Positions 1 to 6,495 of a stretch of 24,385 nucleotides of DNA are shown piece after piece. Each line of letters begins with the position of its first letter. Position 1 is the stretch's first letter. The stretch comes from CAIMZW01 sp037142435 (lineage in GTDB: Bacteria > Actinomycetota > Actinomycetes > Nanopelagicales > Nanopelagicaceae), in contig JBAXAO010000019.1 in the NCBI GenBank assembly GCA_037142435.1, positions 1 to 24,385 on the forward strand, given 5' to 3'. The notes below the pieces were generated by a model. That model did not search any database and was not told where the DNA came from. It saw nothing but the letters and a program-made list of their open reading frames with translations. The position numbers were made by a program, and so were the translations under genes.

Positions 1-42
1 TTCTGCATCACTCGTGAGTTCAACGCGTAATGGAATCTCCAT
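1..42 (-). CDS. DUF779 family protein, N-terminal fragment (cut by window edge)
   Basis: An ATG at 42..40 on the minus strand opens a frame reading MEIPLRVELTSDAE and running off the left edge. It begins 19 bases after the aldB stop, so it is probably the next gene of the same transcript. DUF779 proteins are small, often begin with a similar RV-x-(V/L)-T stretch, and are very commonly encoded directly downstream of AldB/ExaC-type aldehyde dehydrogenases. The identification rests on only 14 residues plus that context. No strong Shine-Dalgarno is visible; TGGAAAAC lies just upstream of the ATG. Confidence 0.55.
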   Translation of the reverse strand, partial: MEIPLRVELTSDAE

Positions 43-61
43 GTTTTCCAGTCTATTCGGT

Positions 62-1585
62 TTAAAAGAATCCGAGCTTGTTTGGAGAATATGAAACAAG
101 CAAGTTCTTGGTCTGCTGATAGTGATCGAGCATCATCTTGTGATTTTCGCGGCCAATACCTGATGCCTTGTACCCACCGAACGCTGCTCCTGCTGGGTAT
201 GCGTGATAGCAGTTGGTCCATACACGACCAGCTTTGATCTCACGTCCTGCACGGTAGGCAGTATTCATATCGCGTGTCCAAACGCCTGCACCAAGACCAT
301 ACAGAGTGTCGTTAGCAATCTGCATTGCGTTGTCGTAGCCATCGAACTTCGTTACCGAGACAACTGGTCCGAAGATTTCCTCTTGGAAGATACGCATTGA
401 GTTATTACCTTCAAAGATTGTTGGAGTTACGTAGTAACCACCTGATAGCTCGCCACCAAGATCTGCGCGCTCACCACCTGTGACGACCTTTGCTCCCTCT
501 TTCTTACCAATTTCAATGTAAGAAAGAATTTTCTCAAGCTGATCATTAGATGCCTGAGCACCAATCATGGTTGATAGATCAAGTGGGTGACCCTGGACAA
601 TTGCCTGAGTGCGCTTAGTGACATCGCCCAAGAACTTGTCGTAAATCTTTGAATCAATCAAACCGCGTGATGGACATGTACATACTTCGCCTTGGTTAAG
701 TGCAAAGAGGGTAAAGCCTTCGAGCGCCTTGTCGTAGAACGCATCATTTTCAGCTGCCACATCTGCGAAGAAGATATTTGGACTCTTTCCGCCGAGTTCA
801 AGAGTTACTGGAATGATGTTCTCTGATGCATATTGCATGATCAAGCGACCAGTCGTGGTTTCGCCCGTAAATGCAATCTTTGCAATACGTGGAGATGATG
901 CAAGTGGCTTACCTGCTTCAACACCAAAACCATTGACGATATTTACAACTCCAGCTGGGAGAAGGTCGGCAATGATTTCCATTAGGAACATAATCGATGC
1001 TGGAGTCTGCTCTGCTGGTTTCAGTACAACGCAGTTTCCTGCAGCAAGCGCTGGTGCCAACTTCCAGACAGCCATCAAGATTGGGAAGTTCCAAGGAATA
1101 ATCTGACCAACTACGCCGAGTGGTTCGTGGAAGTGATAGGCCACTGTGTCATCATCAAGTTCGCCGAGTGAACCCTCTTGTGCGCGGATTGCTCCTGCAA
1201 AGTAGCGGAAGTGATCAATCGCTAGAGGAATGTCAGCATTGATCGTTTCACGAATTGGCTTTCCGTTATCCCAGGTTTCTGCAACAGCAATAGCTTCAAG
1301 ATTAGCTTCCATGCGATCTGCAATTTTGTTGAGAATGATTGCGCGAGCTGTTGCAGAAGTTTTTCCCCAAGCAGGCGCCGCAGCATGTGCTGCATCGAGT
1401 GCTTTATTGATATCTGCTTCGTTACCCCGAGCAACTTCGCAAAATACTTTTCCGGTAACTGGTGTTACATTCTCAAAATATTGACCTGATTGCGGCTTTA
1501 CATATTCACCGTTAATCCAGTGGTCATATCGAGCTTTAAAGGTTGCCTTACTTCCAGGTTGTCCCGGTGCAACATAATCAGTCAT
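62..1585 (-). CDS. aldB: NAD(P)+-dependent aldehyde dehydrogenase, AldB/ExaC type
   Basis: A 507-residue cytosolic ALDH-superfamily enzyme that oxidises an aldehyde, probably acetaldehyde or another short aliphatic one, to the acid. Visible family motifs are the cofactor-loop stretch IIPWNFPI near 162-169, the general base in LELGGKSPN (E263) and the catalytic cysteine in NQGEVCTCPSR (C302, with a second cysteine at 304). The NQGEVCTCPSR block, the TNCYHAYPAGAAFGGYK block and the C-terminal HYQQTKNLLVSYS are characteristic of the AldB/ExaC/AcoD group, and the length is usual for it. The ATG start has a strong AAGGAG (1592-1597, minus strand) six bases upstream. A DUF779 gene follows 19 bases after the stop, the usual arrangement. 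A zinc alcohol dehydrogenase lies across the divergent region, suggesting an alcohol-to-acid route. The exact substrate cannot be read from sequence. Confidence 0.95.
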   Translation of the reverse strand: MTDYVAPGQPGSKATFKARYDHWINGEYVKPQSGQYFENVTPVTGKVFCEVARGNEADINKALDAAHAAAPAWGKTSATARAIILNKIADRMEANLEAIAVAETWDNGKPIRETINADIPLAIDHFRYFAGAIRAQEGSLGELDDDTVAYHFHEPLGVVGQIIPWNFPILMAVWKLAPALAAGNCVVLKPAEQTPASIMFLMEIIADLLPAGVVNIVNGFGVEAGKPLASSPRIAKIAFTGETTTGRLIMQYASENIIPVTLELGGKSPNIFFADVAAENDAFYDKALEGFTLFALNQGEVCTCPSRGLIDSKIYDKFLGDVTKRTQAIVQGHPLDLSTMIGAQASNDQLEKILSYIEIGKKEGAKVVTGGERADLGGELSGGYYVTPTIFEGNNSMRIFQEEIFGPVVSVTKFDGYDNAMQIANDTLYGLGAGVWTRDMNTAYRAGREIKAGRVWTNCYHAYPAGAAFGGYKASGIGRENHKMMLDHYQQTKNLLVSYSPNKLGFF

Positions 1586-1728
1586 TCTCTTCTCCTTTTT
1601 CCTTGGGCGTCATTGCCACAAGATATGTTCAAGGTAATCCTGCCTATTTTCGAACTGAATAGAAAAGTGCTGAGAATTTGCCTAATTCGTTACAGATGAG
1701 TGCTATCCCCTGCAGGTAATCTGGCTAA
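1586..1728. promoter_or_regulatory. Divergent intergenic region between aldB and the TipAS-domain gene
   Basis: These 143 bases must carry the aldB promoter (minus strand) and whatever drives the TipAS gene (plus strand). The aldB Shine-Dalgarno occupies 1592-1597. The 8-mer AGGTAATC occurs as a direct repeat at 1632-1639 and 1714-1721, and CCTGCAGG at 1709-1716 is an 8-base palindrome. I could not identify a convincing pair of -35/-10 hexamers. There is no room here for a missing MerR-type DNA-binding domain. Confidence 0.4.
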
Positions 1729-2091
1729 GTGGATAAGTACGAGGATGAGGTCAAAGAGCGCTGGGGTGATACAGAGGCTTATGCCGAGTCCAAATTTCGG
1801 AACTCCAAGTACTCCCACGCCGACTTTGCTGCGGCGAAGGTAGATCAAGAAGCTGCCACTGAGTTATTTTTCTACGCATTCGGAAATAGTTTGCCTGTCT
1901 CGTCAGAAAAGGCACAGGCTGCCGTAGTTGCCCATCGCGCTGCGATTTCAAAATGGTTTTACGAATGCTCTGTTGAGATGCAGAAGAATTTGGCACTGAT
2001 GTATGTACAGGATCCACGCTTTAAGAAGTACTACGACAGTCGCGTAAACGGACTGGCGCAATACGTACATGATGCAATCATGGCTCAATAA
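1729..2091 (+). CDS. Free-standing TipAS-domain protein
   Basis: A 120-residue protein whose whole length aligns from memory with the C-terminal ligand-binding TipAS domain of the Streptomyces regulator TipA: YEDEVKERWGDTEAY at the N-terminus, YECSVEMQ near 78-85, LALMYVQDPRF near 88-98 and an AQYVHDAI end. TipAS is an all-helical domain that binds thiopeptide antibiotics, covalently through a cysteine; C80 sits in the equivalent YxC context. The N-terminal MerR helix-turn-helix and dimerisation helix are absent. The frame begins with GTG immediately after an in-frame TAA (1726-1728), with only a weak AGG (1714-1716) upstream, so the start is uncertain. It could be a stand-alone ligand sink, a sensor with a different partner, or the remnant of a longer regulator. 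Its position between aldB and an alcohol dehydrogenase does not by itself show a link to them. Confidence 0.85.
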   Translation: MDKYEDEVKERWGDTEAYAESKFRNSKYSHADFAAAKVDQEAATELFFYAFGNSLPVSSEKAQAAVVAHRAAISKWFYECSVEMQKNLALMYVQDPRFKKYYDSRVNGLAQYVHDAIMAQ

Positions 2092-2175
2092 GTTTCACGC
2101 TCAATCTATCTGCCAACTCACATCCATTTGAGGCATAGCCCTCTGGTTGATCTTGTTATAGAGAGCAGAATGAAA

Positions 2176-2196
2176 CTACAAGAAGTTTTCTTGTAG
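2176..2196. promoter_or_regulatory. Perfect interrupted palindrome in the alcohol dehydrogenase leader (putative operator or hairpin)
   Basis: Arms CTACAAGAA (2176-2184) and TTCTTGTAG (2188-2196) are exact reverse complements around a GTT spacer, ending 21 bases before the ATG of the alcohol dehydrogenase. The size and symmetry suit a dimeric repressor site. As RNA it would form a 9-bp stem with a 3-base loop just upstream of the ribosome-binding region. A TATAGA that could be a -10 element lies at 2157-2162, but no matching -35 is clear. The regulator is unknown. Confidence 0.5.
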
Positions 2197-2217
2197 ATAT
2201 AGAAAGCTGGAAACAAA

Positions 2218-3276
2218 ATGAAGGCCCTTGTATATGGCGGTCCTGGAAAGAAGGAATGGAAAGAAGTCCCAAATCCTAAAGTTTTGAAGCCAACGGATGC
2301 AATTGTTAAAGTAGAAACCACCACAATTTGTGGAACTGATTTACATATCCTCAAAGGCGATGTACCAGCAGTTACTCCGGGCAGAATTCTTGGCCATGAA
2401 GGAGTTGGCACAATTACCGAGATTGGCAGCTCAGTCGTGAACTTCAAAGTTGGCGATCGCGTCATCATCTCCTGCATCAAATCCTGTGGTGCTTGCTCAA
2501 ATTGCAAACAAGGTTTGTACTCCCACTGTCTCGGAGATGAAGGCGTCTCTGGCTTGGGTTGGATTCTCGGACACCTTATAGACGGTACTCAAGCTGAATT
2601 TGTTCGAATTCCATACGCAGATAACTCACTCCACGCGATGCCTGCAGGAACAACAGATATCGAAGGCGTGATGCTCTCTGACATCCTGCCTACAGGATTT
2701 GAAATGGGAGTTCAGTACGGTGCTGTGAAACCTGGAGATGTCGTTGCCGTCATCGGAACTGGACCAGTTGGATTAGCAGCCATTGCAACTGCCTCTCTCT
2801 ATGGGGCAGCCCGAGTGATTGCAATTGATCTCGATACCAACCGATTGGAGAAATCTAAGGAGTTCGGGGCAACTGACACTGTCGTCTCGGGACAAGATAA
2901 ATGGAAAGAACAAGTTCTTGCCATGACCGATGGCGCAGGCGTTGACGTTGCTATTGAAGCGGTGGGTGTTCCACTTACCTTCGAAATGGCTACCCAAATT
3001 GTTCGGCCAGGTGGACATGTAGCCAACGTGGGAGTGCATGGAAAACCTGTATCTCTAGAACTGCAAAATCTCTGGATCCAAAACATCTCTATCAGTATGG
3101 GATTAGTCAATACGAATACGACTCCCCTCCTTCTGAAGTTGGTAACCAGCAAGAAGATTCATGCAGAAAAGTTCGCTACACACACATTTACTTTTGATCA
3201 ATTTATCGATGCGTATGACACATTTAGTCGTGCCGCAGAGACTAAAGCGTTGAAAGTAATAATTACAGCTAAATAG
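2218..3276 (+). CDS. Zinc-dependent medium-chain alcohol dehydrogenase
   Basis: A 352-residue MDR-superfamily enzyme interconverting an alcohol and its aldehyde or ketone. The N-terminal GroES-like domain has the catalytic zinc ligands C38 and H60-E61 (GHE), with a likely fourth ligand at D155. The structural zinc site is complete: C90, C93, C96 and C104 in SCGACSNCKQGLYSHC. The Rossmann domain carries VIGTGPVG (178-185), followed by an acidic residue at the end of the second strand (D204), which favours NAD(H) over NADP(H). It resembles the broad zinc-dependent ADH family that also includes isopropanol and secondary-alcohol dehydrogenases, so the substrate is open. The leader has a 21-base palindrome and the gene ends in a strong hairpin terminator, so it is probably monocistronic. 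With aldB nearby it could supply the first step of alcohol oxidation. Confidence 0.93.
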   Translation: MKALVYGGPGKKEWKEVPNPKVLKPTDAIVKVETTTICGTDLHILKGDVPAVTPGRILGHEGVGTITEIGSSVVNFKVGDRVIISCIKSCGACSNCKQGLYSHCLGDEGVSGLGWILGHLIDGTQAEFVRIPYADNSLHAMPAGTTDIEGVMLSDILPTGFEMGVQYGAVKPGDVVAVIGTGPVGLAAIATASLYGAARVIAIDLDTNRLEKSKEFGATDTVVSGQDKWKEQVLAMTDGAGVDVAIEAVGVPLTFEMATQIVRPGGHVANVGVHGKPVSLELQNLWIQNISISMGLVNTNTTPLLLKLVTSKKIHAEKFATHTFTFDQFIDAYDTFSRAAETKALKVIITAK

Positions 3277-3285
3277 CCACTAAAT

Positions 3286-3335
3286 AGGCGAAGGTCGGCT
3301 TGGGAAACTTTCCAAACCGACCTTCGCCTGTATTA
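3286..3335 (+). terminator. Rho-independent terminator of the alcohol dehydrogenase gene
   Basis: Thirteen-base arms AGGCGAAGGTCGG (3286-3298) and CCGACCTTCGCCT (3317-3329) are perfectly complementary, with further weak pairing inside (TTGG with CCAA), followed by a T-rich TGTATTATTTT. It begins 9 bases after the stop codon. Confidence 0.88.
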
Positions 3336-3452
3336 TTTTCGCCCATCGATTCCCCATAAAAACATCTAAATCTGCGACAGGTTATGTAACAACTTGTACA
3401 AACATTTTTGGGCAAAGTAAGCGTGAATTGAGTGCACGAACTATAAAAATAA
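3336..3452. other. Short intergenic stretch with no gene recognised
   Basis: About 117 AT-rich bases between the alcohol dehydrogenase terminator and the 3' end of rnpB. It contains the palindrome TTGTACAA (3394-3401) and a small dyad GTTATGTAAC (3381-3390). I see no coding frame or RNA fold that I can name. Confidence 0.4.
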
Positions 3453-3813
3453 AGAAGAGTCGCCCTATAAGCCGGATCCTGTCCATCTTGCGATTGGATC
3501 ACCATCCATCTAGTTCTGCAATTGCTCGCAGAATCAAGCAACCTACCCGATAGCTCGAACGAGCAGTTCTCAAGCGCTATCAATCTGGTCTTGCTCCAAG
3601 TGGGGTTTGCCTAGCCATCTATGTCGCCATAAATGCTGGTGGTCTCTTACACCACCGTTTCACCCTTACTCACTATTGCTAATGAGCGGTCTATTTTCTG
3701 TGGCACTGTTCCCGCGGGTTTCCCCGGGTGGGCGTTACCCACCACTTTGCTCTGCGGAGTCCGGACTTTCCTCGGTATGTAAACATAACGCGGTGATCCA
3801 GGCGACTCTTCTC
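3453..3813 (-). ncRNA. rnpB: RNase P RNA, bacterial type A
   Basis: The catalytic RNA of RNase P, which matures the 5' ends of tRNAs. Read on the minus strand it contains the hallmark GAGGAAAGTCCGGACTCC near the 5' side, the ACAGAAA element, GTAAGGGTGAAACGGTGGTG, the conserved GGGTAGGTTGCTTG, and the 3' segment CCGGCTTATAGGGCGACTC. The closing P1 helix is visible as an 11-bp pairing: minus-strand GAAGAGTCGCC (3811-3801) with GGCGACTCTTC (3464-3454). A T-rich TTTATTTTTA follows it and probably terminates transcription. The roughly 360-nt length suits the type A class. Exact ends are estimated from P1. A candidate promoter lies at 3821-3850 and overlaps the start of yaaA. Confidence 0.97.
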
Positions 3814-3820
3814 TTCCCCA

Positions 3821-3850
3821 AGGATAGTGGCTAGTAGCATGCGCTTTCCA
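3821..3850 (-). promoter_or_regulatory. Candidate rnpB promoter overlapping the yaaA start codon
   Basis: On the minus strand TATCCT (3826-3821) and TGGAAA (3850-3845) stand 18 bases apart, giving a plausible -10/-35 pair. Predicted initiation is near 3814, just ahead of the P1 helix. The -35 would overlap the first base of the divergent yaaA ATG. Both hexamers are imperfect, so this is a position-based guess. Confidence 0.35.
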
Positions 3851-4512
3851 TGAGGATTTTGCTACCGCCCAGCGAGAAGAAGCGAACTCCCACTTCATCC
3901 AAAGCCCTCAACTTGGCTGAACTCTCTTTCGCTTCGGAATTAACCCACATCCGAGCCAAACTCTTAGCTGATCTACCGGGTCTACCAACAGAGCCCGCTG
4001 GCCCCGCTATCACCGTGTACTCCGGCGTCCTTTATCAAGCCCTGGGATGGGAGAGCTTGAACGAAAAAGACCGTGCCCGTGCTTGCGAATCCATAGTGAT
4101 TTCATCTGCCCTCTTTGGAGCGCTCAAAGTTGACGACGAAATTCCAAACTACAAACTCAAGGTGAAAACCAGTCACTGGAAAACTCCTTTGGAAAAAGCG
4201 TTGTCCGAATTGGAAGAAGAATTAATAGTCGATTGTCGATCATCGACTTATGCGGCCATGTGGAAATCCAACCCACGTATAACCACTGGCATTCGAGTTT
4301 TTGAAATAAGAAAAGGAAAGCGCCAAGTCATCACTCACATGGCCAAGAAGACACGTGGCGAAATAGCTAGGTTCCTAATCAAAGAAAAAGATTCGCCAGG
4401 AAGCCCAGAAGAGCTTCTGATGGTGTTGGCAAAGAAATTTAATGTGGAATTAGTTATTCCTAAAAACGGTAAGGGCTGGTTTCTGGACGTAATTGTCCAT
4501 CCAACTTCTTAA
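3850..4512 (+). CDS. yaaA: YaaA/DUF328 family peroxide stress protein
   Basis: A 220-residue cytosolic protein of the YaaA (DUF328/UPF0246) family, which in Escherichia coli limits iron-mediated oxidative damage under peroxide stress and binds DNA. Supporting stretches are the N-terminal MRILLPPSEKK (the family's typical LxPPSEKK), TVYSGVLYQALGWESL near 55-70, ISSALFGALKVDDEIPNYKLK near 93-113, and a C-terminal domain with THMAKKTRGEIARFL. The length is close to the family's, slightly short. No Shine-Dalgarno precedes the ATG and rnpB begins only about 36 bases upstream on the other strand, so a leaderless or very short-leader message is likely. The stop overlaps that of the convergent RNase H fusion gene within TTAA (4509-4512). 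Confidence 0.92.
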   Translation: MRILLPPSEKKRTPTSSKALNLAELSFASELTHIRAKLLADLPGLPTEPAGPAITVYSGVLYQALGWESLNEKDRARACESIVISSALFGALKVDDEIPNYKLKVKTSHWKTPLEKALSELEEELIVDCRSSTYAAMWKSNPRITTGIRVFEIRKGKRQVITHMAKKTRGEIARFLIKEKDSPGSPEELLMVLAKKFNVELVIPKNGKGWFLDVIVHPTS

Positions 4513-5582
4513 AGGATTGGCTGTTCGCTCATTGAAAAGAGAGCGATCAATCCATCGGAAGGCCAAATCTTTATAGTCGTAATGCTGCACGGTGAGATAT
4601 CAACATGAAAAATACTTTCAATCGGAGTATCCAGCGCAACGCAGACTGCGCCTTTGATAACAACATTGTGAGTGACTACAGCAACTTTTTCACCGGGGTA
4701 TTGAGCTGCGATTCTGCGAAGTGCGCTTCCAGCCCGTTCGGAAGTGGCGGCGTAAGATTCTCCCCCGCCTTGCCGGTACCAAGGATCTGCAACCCAAGCT
4801 TTGAATTCTTCAGGAAATTGCTCTTCAACTTGAATAGGAGTTAATCCATCCCATTTTCCAAAGGAGGCTTCCTTAAAGTCTTCATCAATAATGGGAACTA
4901 GTGGCACGATTTTCATAATCTCTTCAGCGGTATCTCGAGTTCTCTGGAGGGGAGAAACTAGCAAGACTCTGGGATCTCTAGTTGCCAAAAGCTCTGCTAC
5001 TGCCCGCGCTTGCTCACGGCCGCGCTCGGTTAAGCCCGGGTCTGACCCATCTGAACCAGAGAATCTTCGCTCTGGGGTCAAAGGAGTCTCGCCGTGACGA
5101 ATGAGGAAGATAGTGGTGGGTACTTCGCTGGAGAACATTCTTGAATGAAGAAAATTCTTCTGCACATATTTAGTTTCAGCCACTTCGCCATCGAGAGCTT
5201 TGTTCGCGAGACGATCTGCGTGCGAGTTGAGATCACGAGGGATCCAGGTAAAGGAGATGAGCGAAATTGGATGAATGCTCCGCGCTTTCTTGGCGAGTTC
5301 GCGCATATCGGGATGCTTGATCTGCCAACGTCCTGACATTTGTTCGACGACTAATTTAGAATCCATTTTCACGTCAATAGTTGCTTCTGGATCTAAAGCG
5401 TGCGCGGCTTCGAGGCCTGCGATAAGCCCGCTGTACTCAGCAACGTTATTGGAAGCGATGCCGATGGATTGAAAGAGTTCTTTTAAAATCTTGCCATCTT
5501 CACTGACGACTGCGCCATACGCAGCCGGGCCAGGGTTTCCGCGCGAACCACCGTCGGCTGTAATGGTGAAATGGCGAGCCAT
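4509..5582 (-). CDS. Bifunctional RNase HI / histidine phosphatase fusion
   Basis: A 357-residue two-domain protein like mycobacterial Rv2228c. Residues about 1-135 are an RNase H fold that cleaves RNA in RNA-DNA hybrids, with the acidic set D10 (TADGGSRGNPGP), E49, D74 and D123 in place. Residues about 155-357 are a histidine phosphatase (CobC-like) with LIRHGET (R162, H163), the second arginine in PLQRTRDTA (R214) and H305 in VVTHN. In related fusions the phosphatase acts on alpha-ribazole phosphate or similar substrates; that role is not shown here. I chose the ATG at 5582 because the domain begins at MARHFTITADGG; an upstream in-frame ATG at 5621 would add 13 unrelated residues inside the preceding gene. 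The preceding stop TAA ends two bases before this ATG, so translation is probably coupled. Confidence 0.93.
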   Translation of the reverse strand: MARHFTITADGGSRGNPGPAAYGAVVSEDGKILKELFQSIGIASNNVAEYSGLIAGLEAAHALDPEATIDVKMDSKLVVEQMSGRWQIKHPDMRELAKKARSIHPISLISFTWIPRDLNSHADRLANKALDGEVAETKYVQKNFLHSRMFSSEVPTTIFLIRHGETPLTPERRFSGSDGSDPGLTERGREQARAVAELLATRDPRVLLVSPLQRTRDTAEEIMKIVPLVPIIDEDFKEASFGKWDGLTPIQVEEQFPEEFKAWVADPWYRQGGGESYAATSERAGSALRRIAAQYPGEKVAVVTHNVVIKGAVCVALDTPIESIFHVDISPCSITTIKIWPSDGLIALFSMSEQPIL

Positions 5583-5584
5583 GG

Positions 5585-6310
5585 TTAAATGCGGACCAAA
5601 ATCCGTCGGCATTCTTCGCAACGCAATACTTCTTCGCCATCCAAAGTTTTGATACGTTCAATTTCAATGGCATTGATTGCCAGGTGGCAACCGCCGCAAG
5701 TATTACCCAAGAGCAATGCGGCACCAACGCCAGCGCCACTTGCGCGAATCTTTTCGTACAGTTCGACAAGTGCTGGGTCAATCTGCGGAACCAAGGACCG
5801 ACGTTCTAGTTCTTTTTCGGCAATCTCTTTTTCAATTTCAGTAATGCCATTTTCAAGACGAATGTTAAGTTCGAGCTCTAACTTTTGCAGCCCTACTTCG
5901 TCATTGCGGAGTTCCTCGACGCGAGTCTTGACCGAGTCGTGGCGCATCATGATCTCGAGTTCGAGATCTTCTAATTCAGATTTGCGTTTGCCCAAAGTGC
6001 CGACTTCATGTTGCAACTGCTCGAGCTCCTTGGCCGAGGCGCTGCCTGAGGCCAAACGAACCTCATCCTTGGTGATGCGATCTGAGACTTGTTCGACCTC
6101 AAGTTCGCTGCGGCGCAGGTCAATTGCAGCATCTGCAAGTTCGGCTTCAACAATGGCCAGCTCGGCAGCGCTGGTGGCCAGGCGAGCGTGAATGGCAGTG
6201 ATTTGTTCTCGCTCGGGCAATGAGGCCAGGCGGTGGCGAGCGCCCATGAGAGCTGTATCAATTAATTGCAGTTCGATAAGTTGAGATTGATGTTCGGGCG
6301 AAGCCTTCAT
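5585..6310 (-). CDS. Coiled-coil C4 zinc-ribbon protein (Rv2229c-like)
   Basis: A 241-residue protein with a long, highly charged helical coiled coil (about 10-172) followed by a C-terminal zinc ribbon formed by C205/C208 (CGGC) and C231/C234 (CEEC). This is the actinobacterial C4-type zinc-ribbon family (DUF164-like), regularly encoded next to the RNase H/phosphatase fusion as here. Its function is not established in general; a nucleic-acid or ribosome-associated role is often suggested. The start at 6310 is favoured because GAAGGG (6325-6320, minus strand) sits 9 bases upstream; the ATG at 6319 would touch that Shine-Dalgarno, and still longer frames would run into the tRNA-Val gene. The gene begins 36 bases after the tRNA 3' end, so the two may share a transcript. 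Confidence 0.9.
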   Translation of the reverse strand: MKASPEHQSQLIELQLIDTALMGARHRLASLPEREQITAIHARLATSAAELAIVEAELADAAIDLRRSELEVEQVSDRITKDEVRLASGSASAKELEQLQHEVGTLGKRKSELEDLELEIMMRHDSVKTRVEELRNDEVGLQKLELELNIRLENGITEIEKEIAEKELERRSLVPQIDPALVELYEKIRASGAGVGAALLLGNTCGGCHLAINAIEIERIKTLDGEEVLRCEECRRILVRI

Positions 6311-6346
6311 TGGACTCATCCCTTCGGTCTTACCACCACCTGTGTG

Positions 6347-6421
6347 TGGTGGGCGCTGAGGGGATCGAACCCCCGACATCCTCGGTGTAAACGAGGCGCT
6401 CTACCGCTGAGCTAAGCACCC
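6347..6421 (-). tRNA. tRNA-Val, anticodon TAC, CCA encoded
   Basis: On the minus strand the sequence folds as a complete cloverleaf: acceptor GGGTGCT with AGCGCCC (one T-G pair), D arm TAGCTCAGCGGTAGAGC, anticodon stem CCTCG/CGAGG around the loop TTTACAC, and T arm GGGGGTTCGATCCCCTC. The anticodon TAC reads GTA and related valine codons. The discriminator A and the CCA end are encoded. The 3' end lies 36 bases upstream of the zinc-ribbon gene start. Confidence 0.97.
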
Positions 6422-6495
6422 TTGCTGGTTTGGCTATGTAGTTCTATGCGAGCGCCCCACTCTACTAGGCGAGGCGCTGCAGCGGAAAATTCGGC

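Noticed and set aside
1709..1716. Palindrome CCTGCAGG before the TipAS gene
   Set aside because: An 8-base palindrome alone is too short to call a regulatory site, and nothing similar recurs in the window.
3381..3401. Small palindromes GTTATGTAAC and TTGTACAA as a possible operator or small RNA
   Set aside because: They are short, off-centre from one another and not next to any gene start; likely chance in AT-rich DNA.
3269..3834. Several open frames across 3269-3834 on both strands
   Set aside because: They run through the RNase P RNA gene and the alcohol dehydrogenase terminator; the RNA signature explains the sequence.
5589..6191. A 200-codon open frame on the plus strand, rich in serine and arginine
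   Set aside because: It lies wholly antisense to the zinc-ribbon coiled-coil gene; its Ser/Arg-rich composition is what an antisense frame of a Glu/Leu-rich coiled coil gives, and it has no family motif.
6311..6379. An upstream start for the zinc-ribbon protein at 6379
   Set aside because: It would translate through the 3' part of the tRNA-Val gene; a Shine-Dalgarno at 6320-6325 supports 6310.
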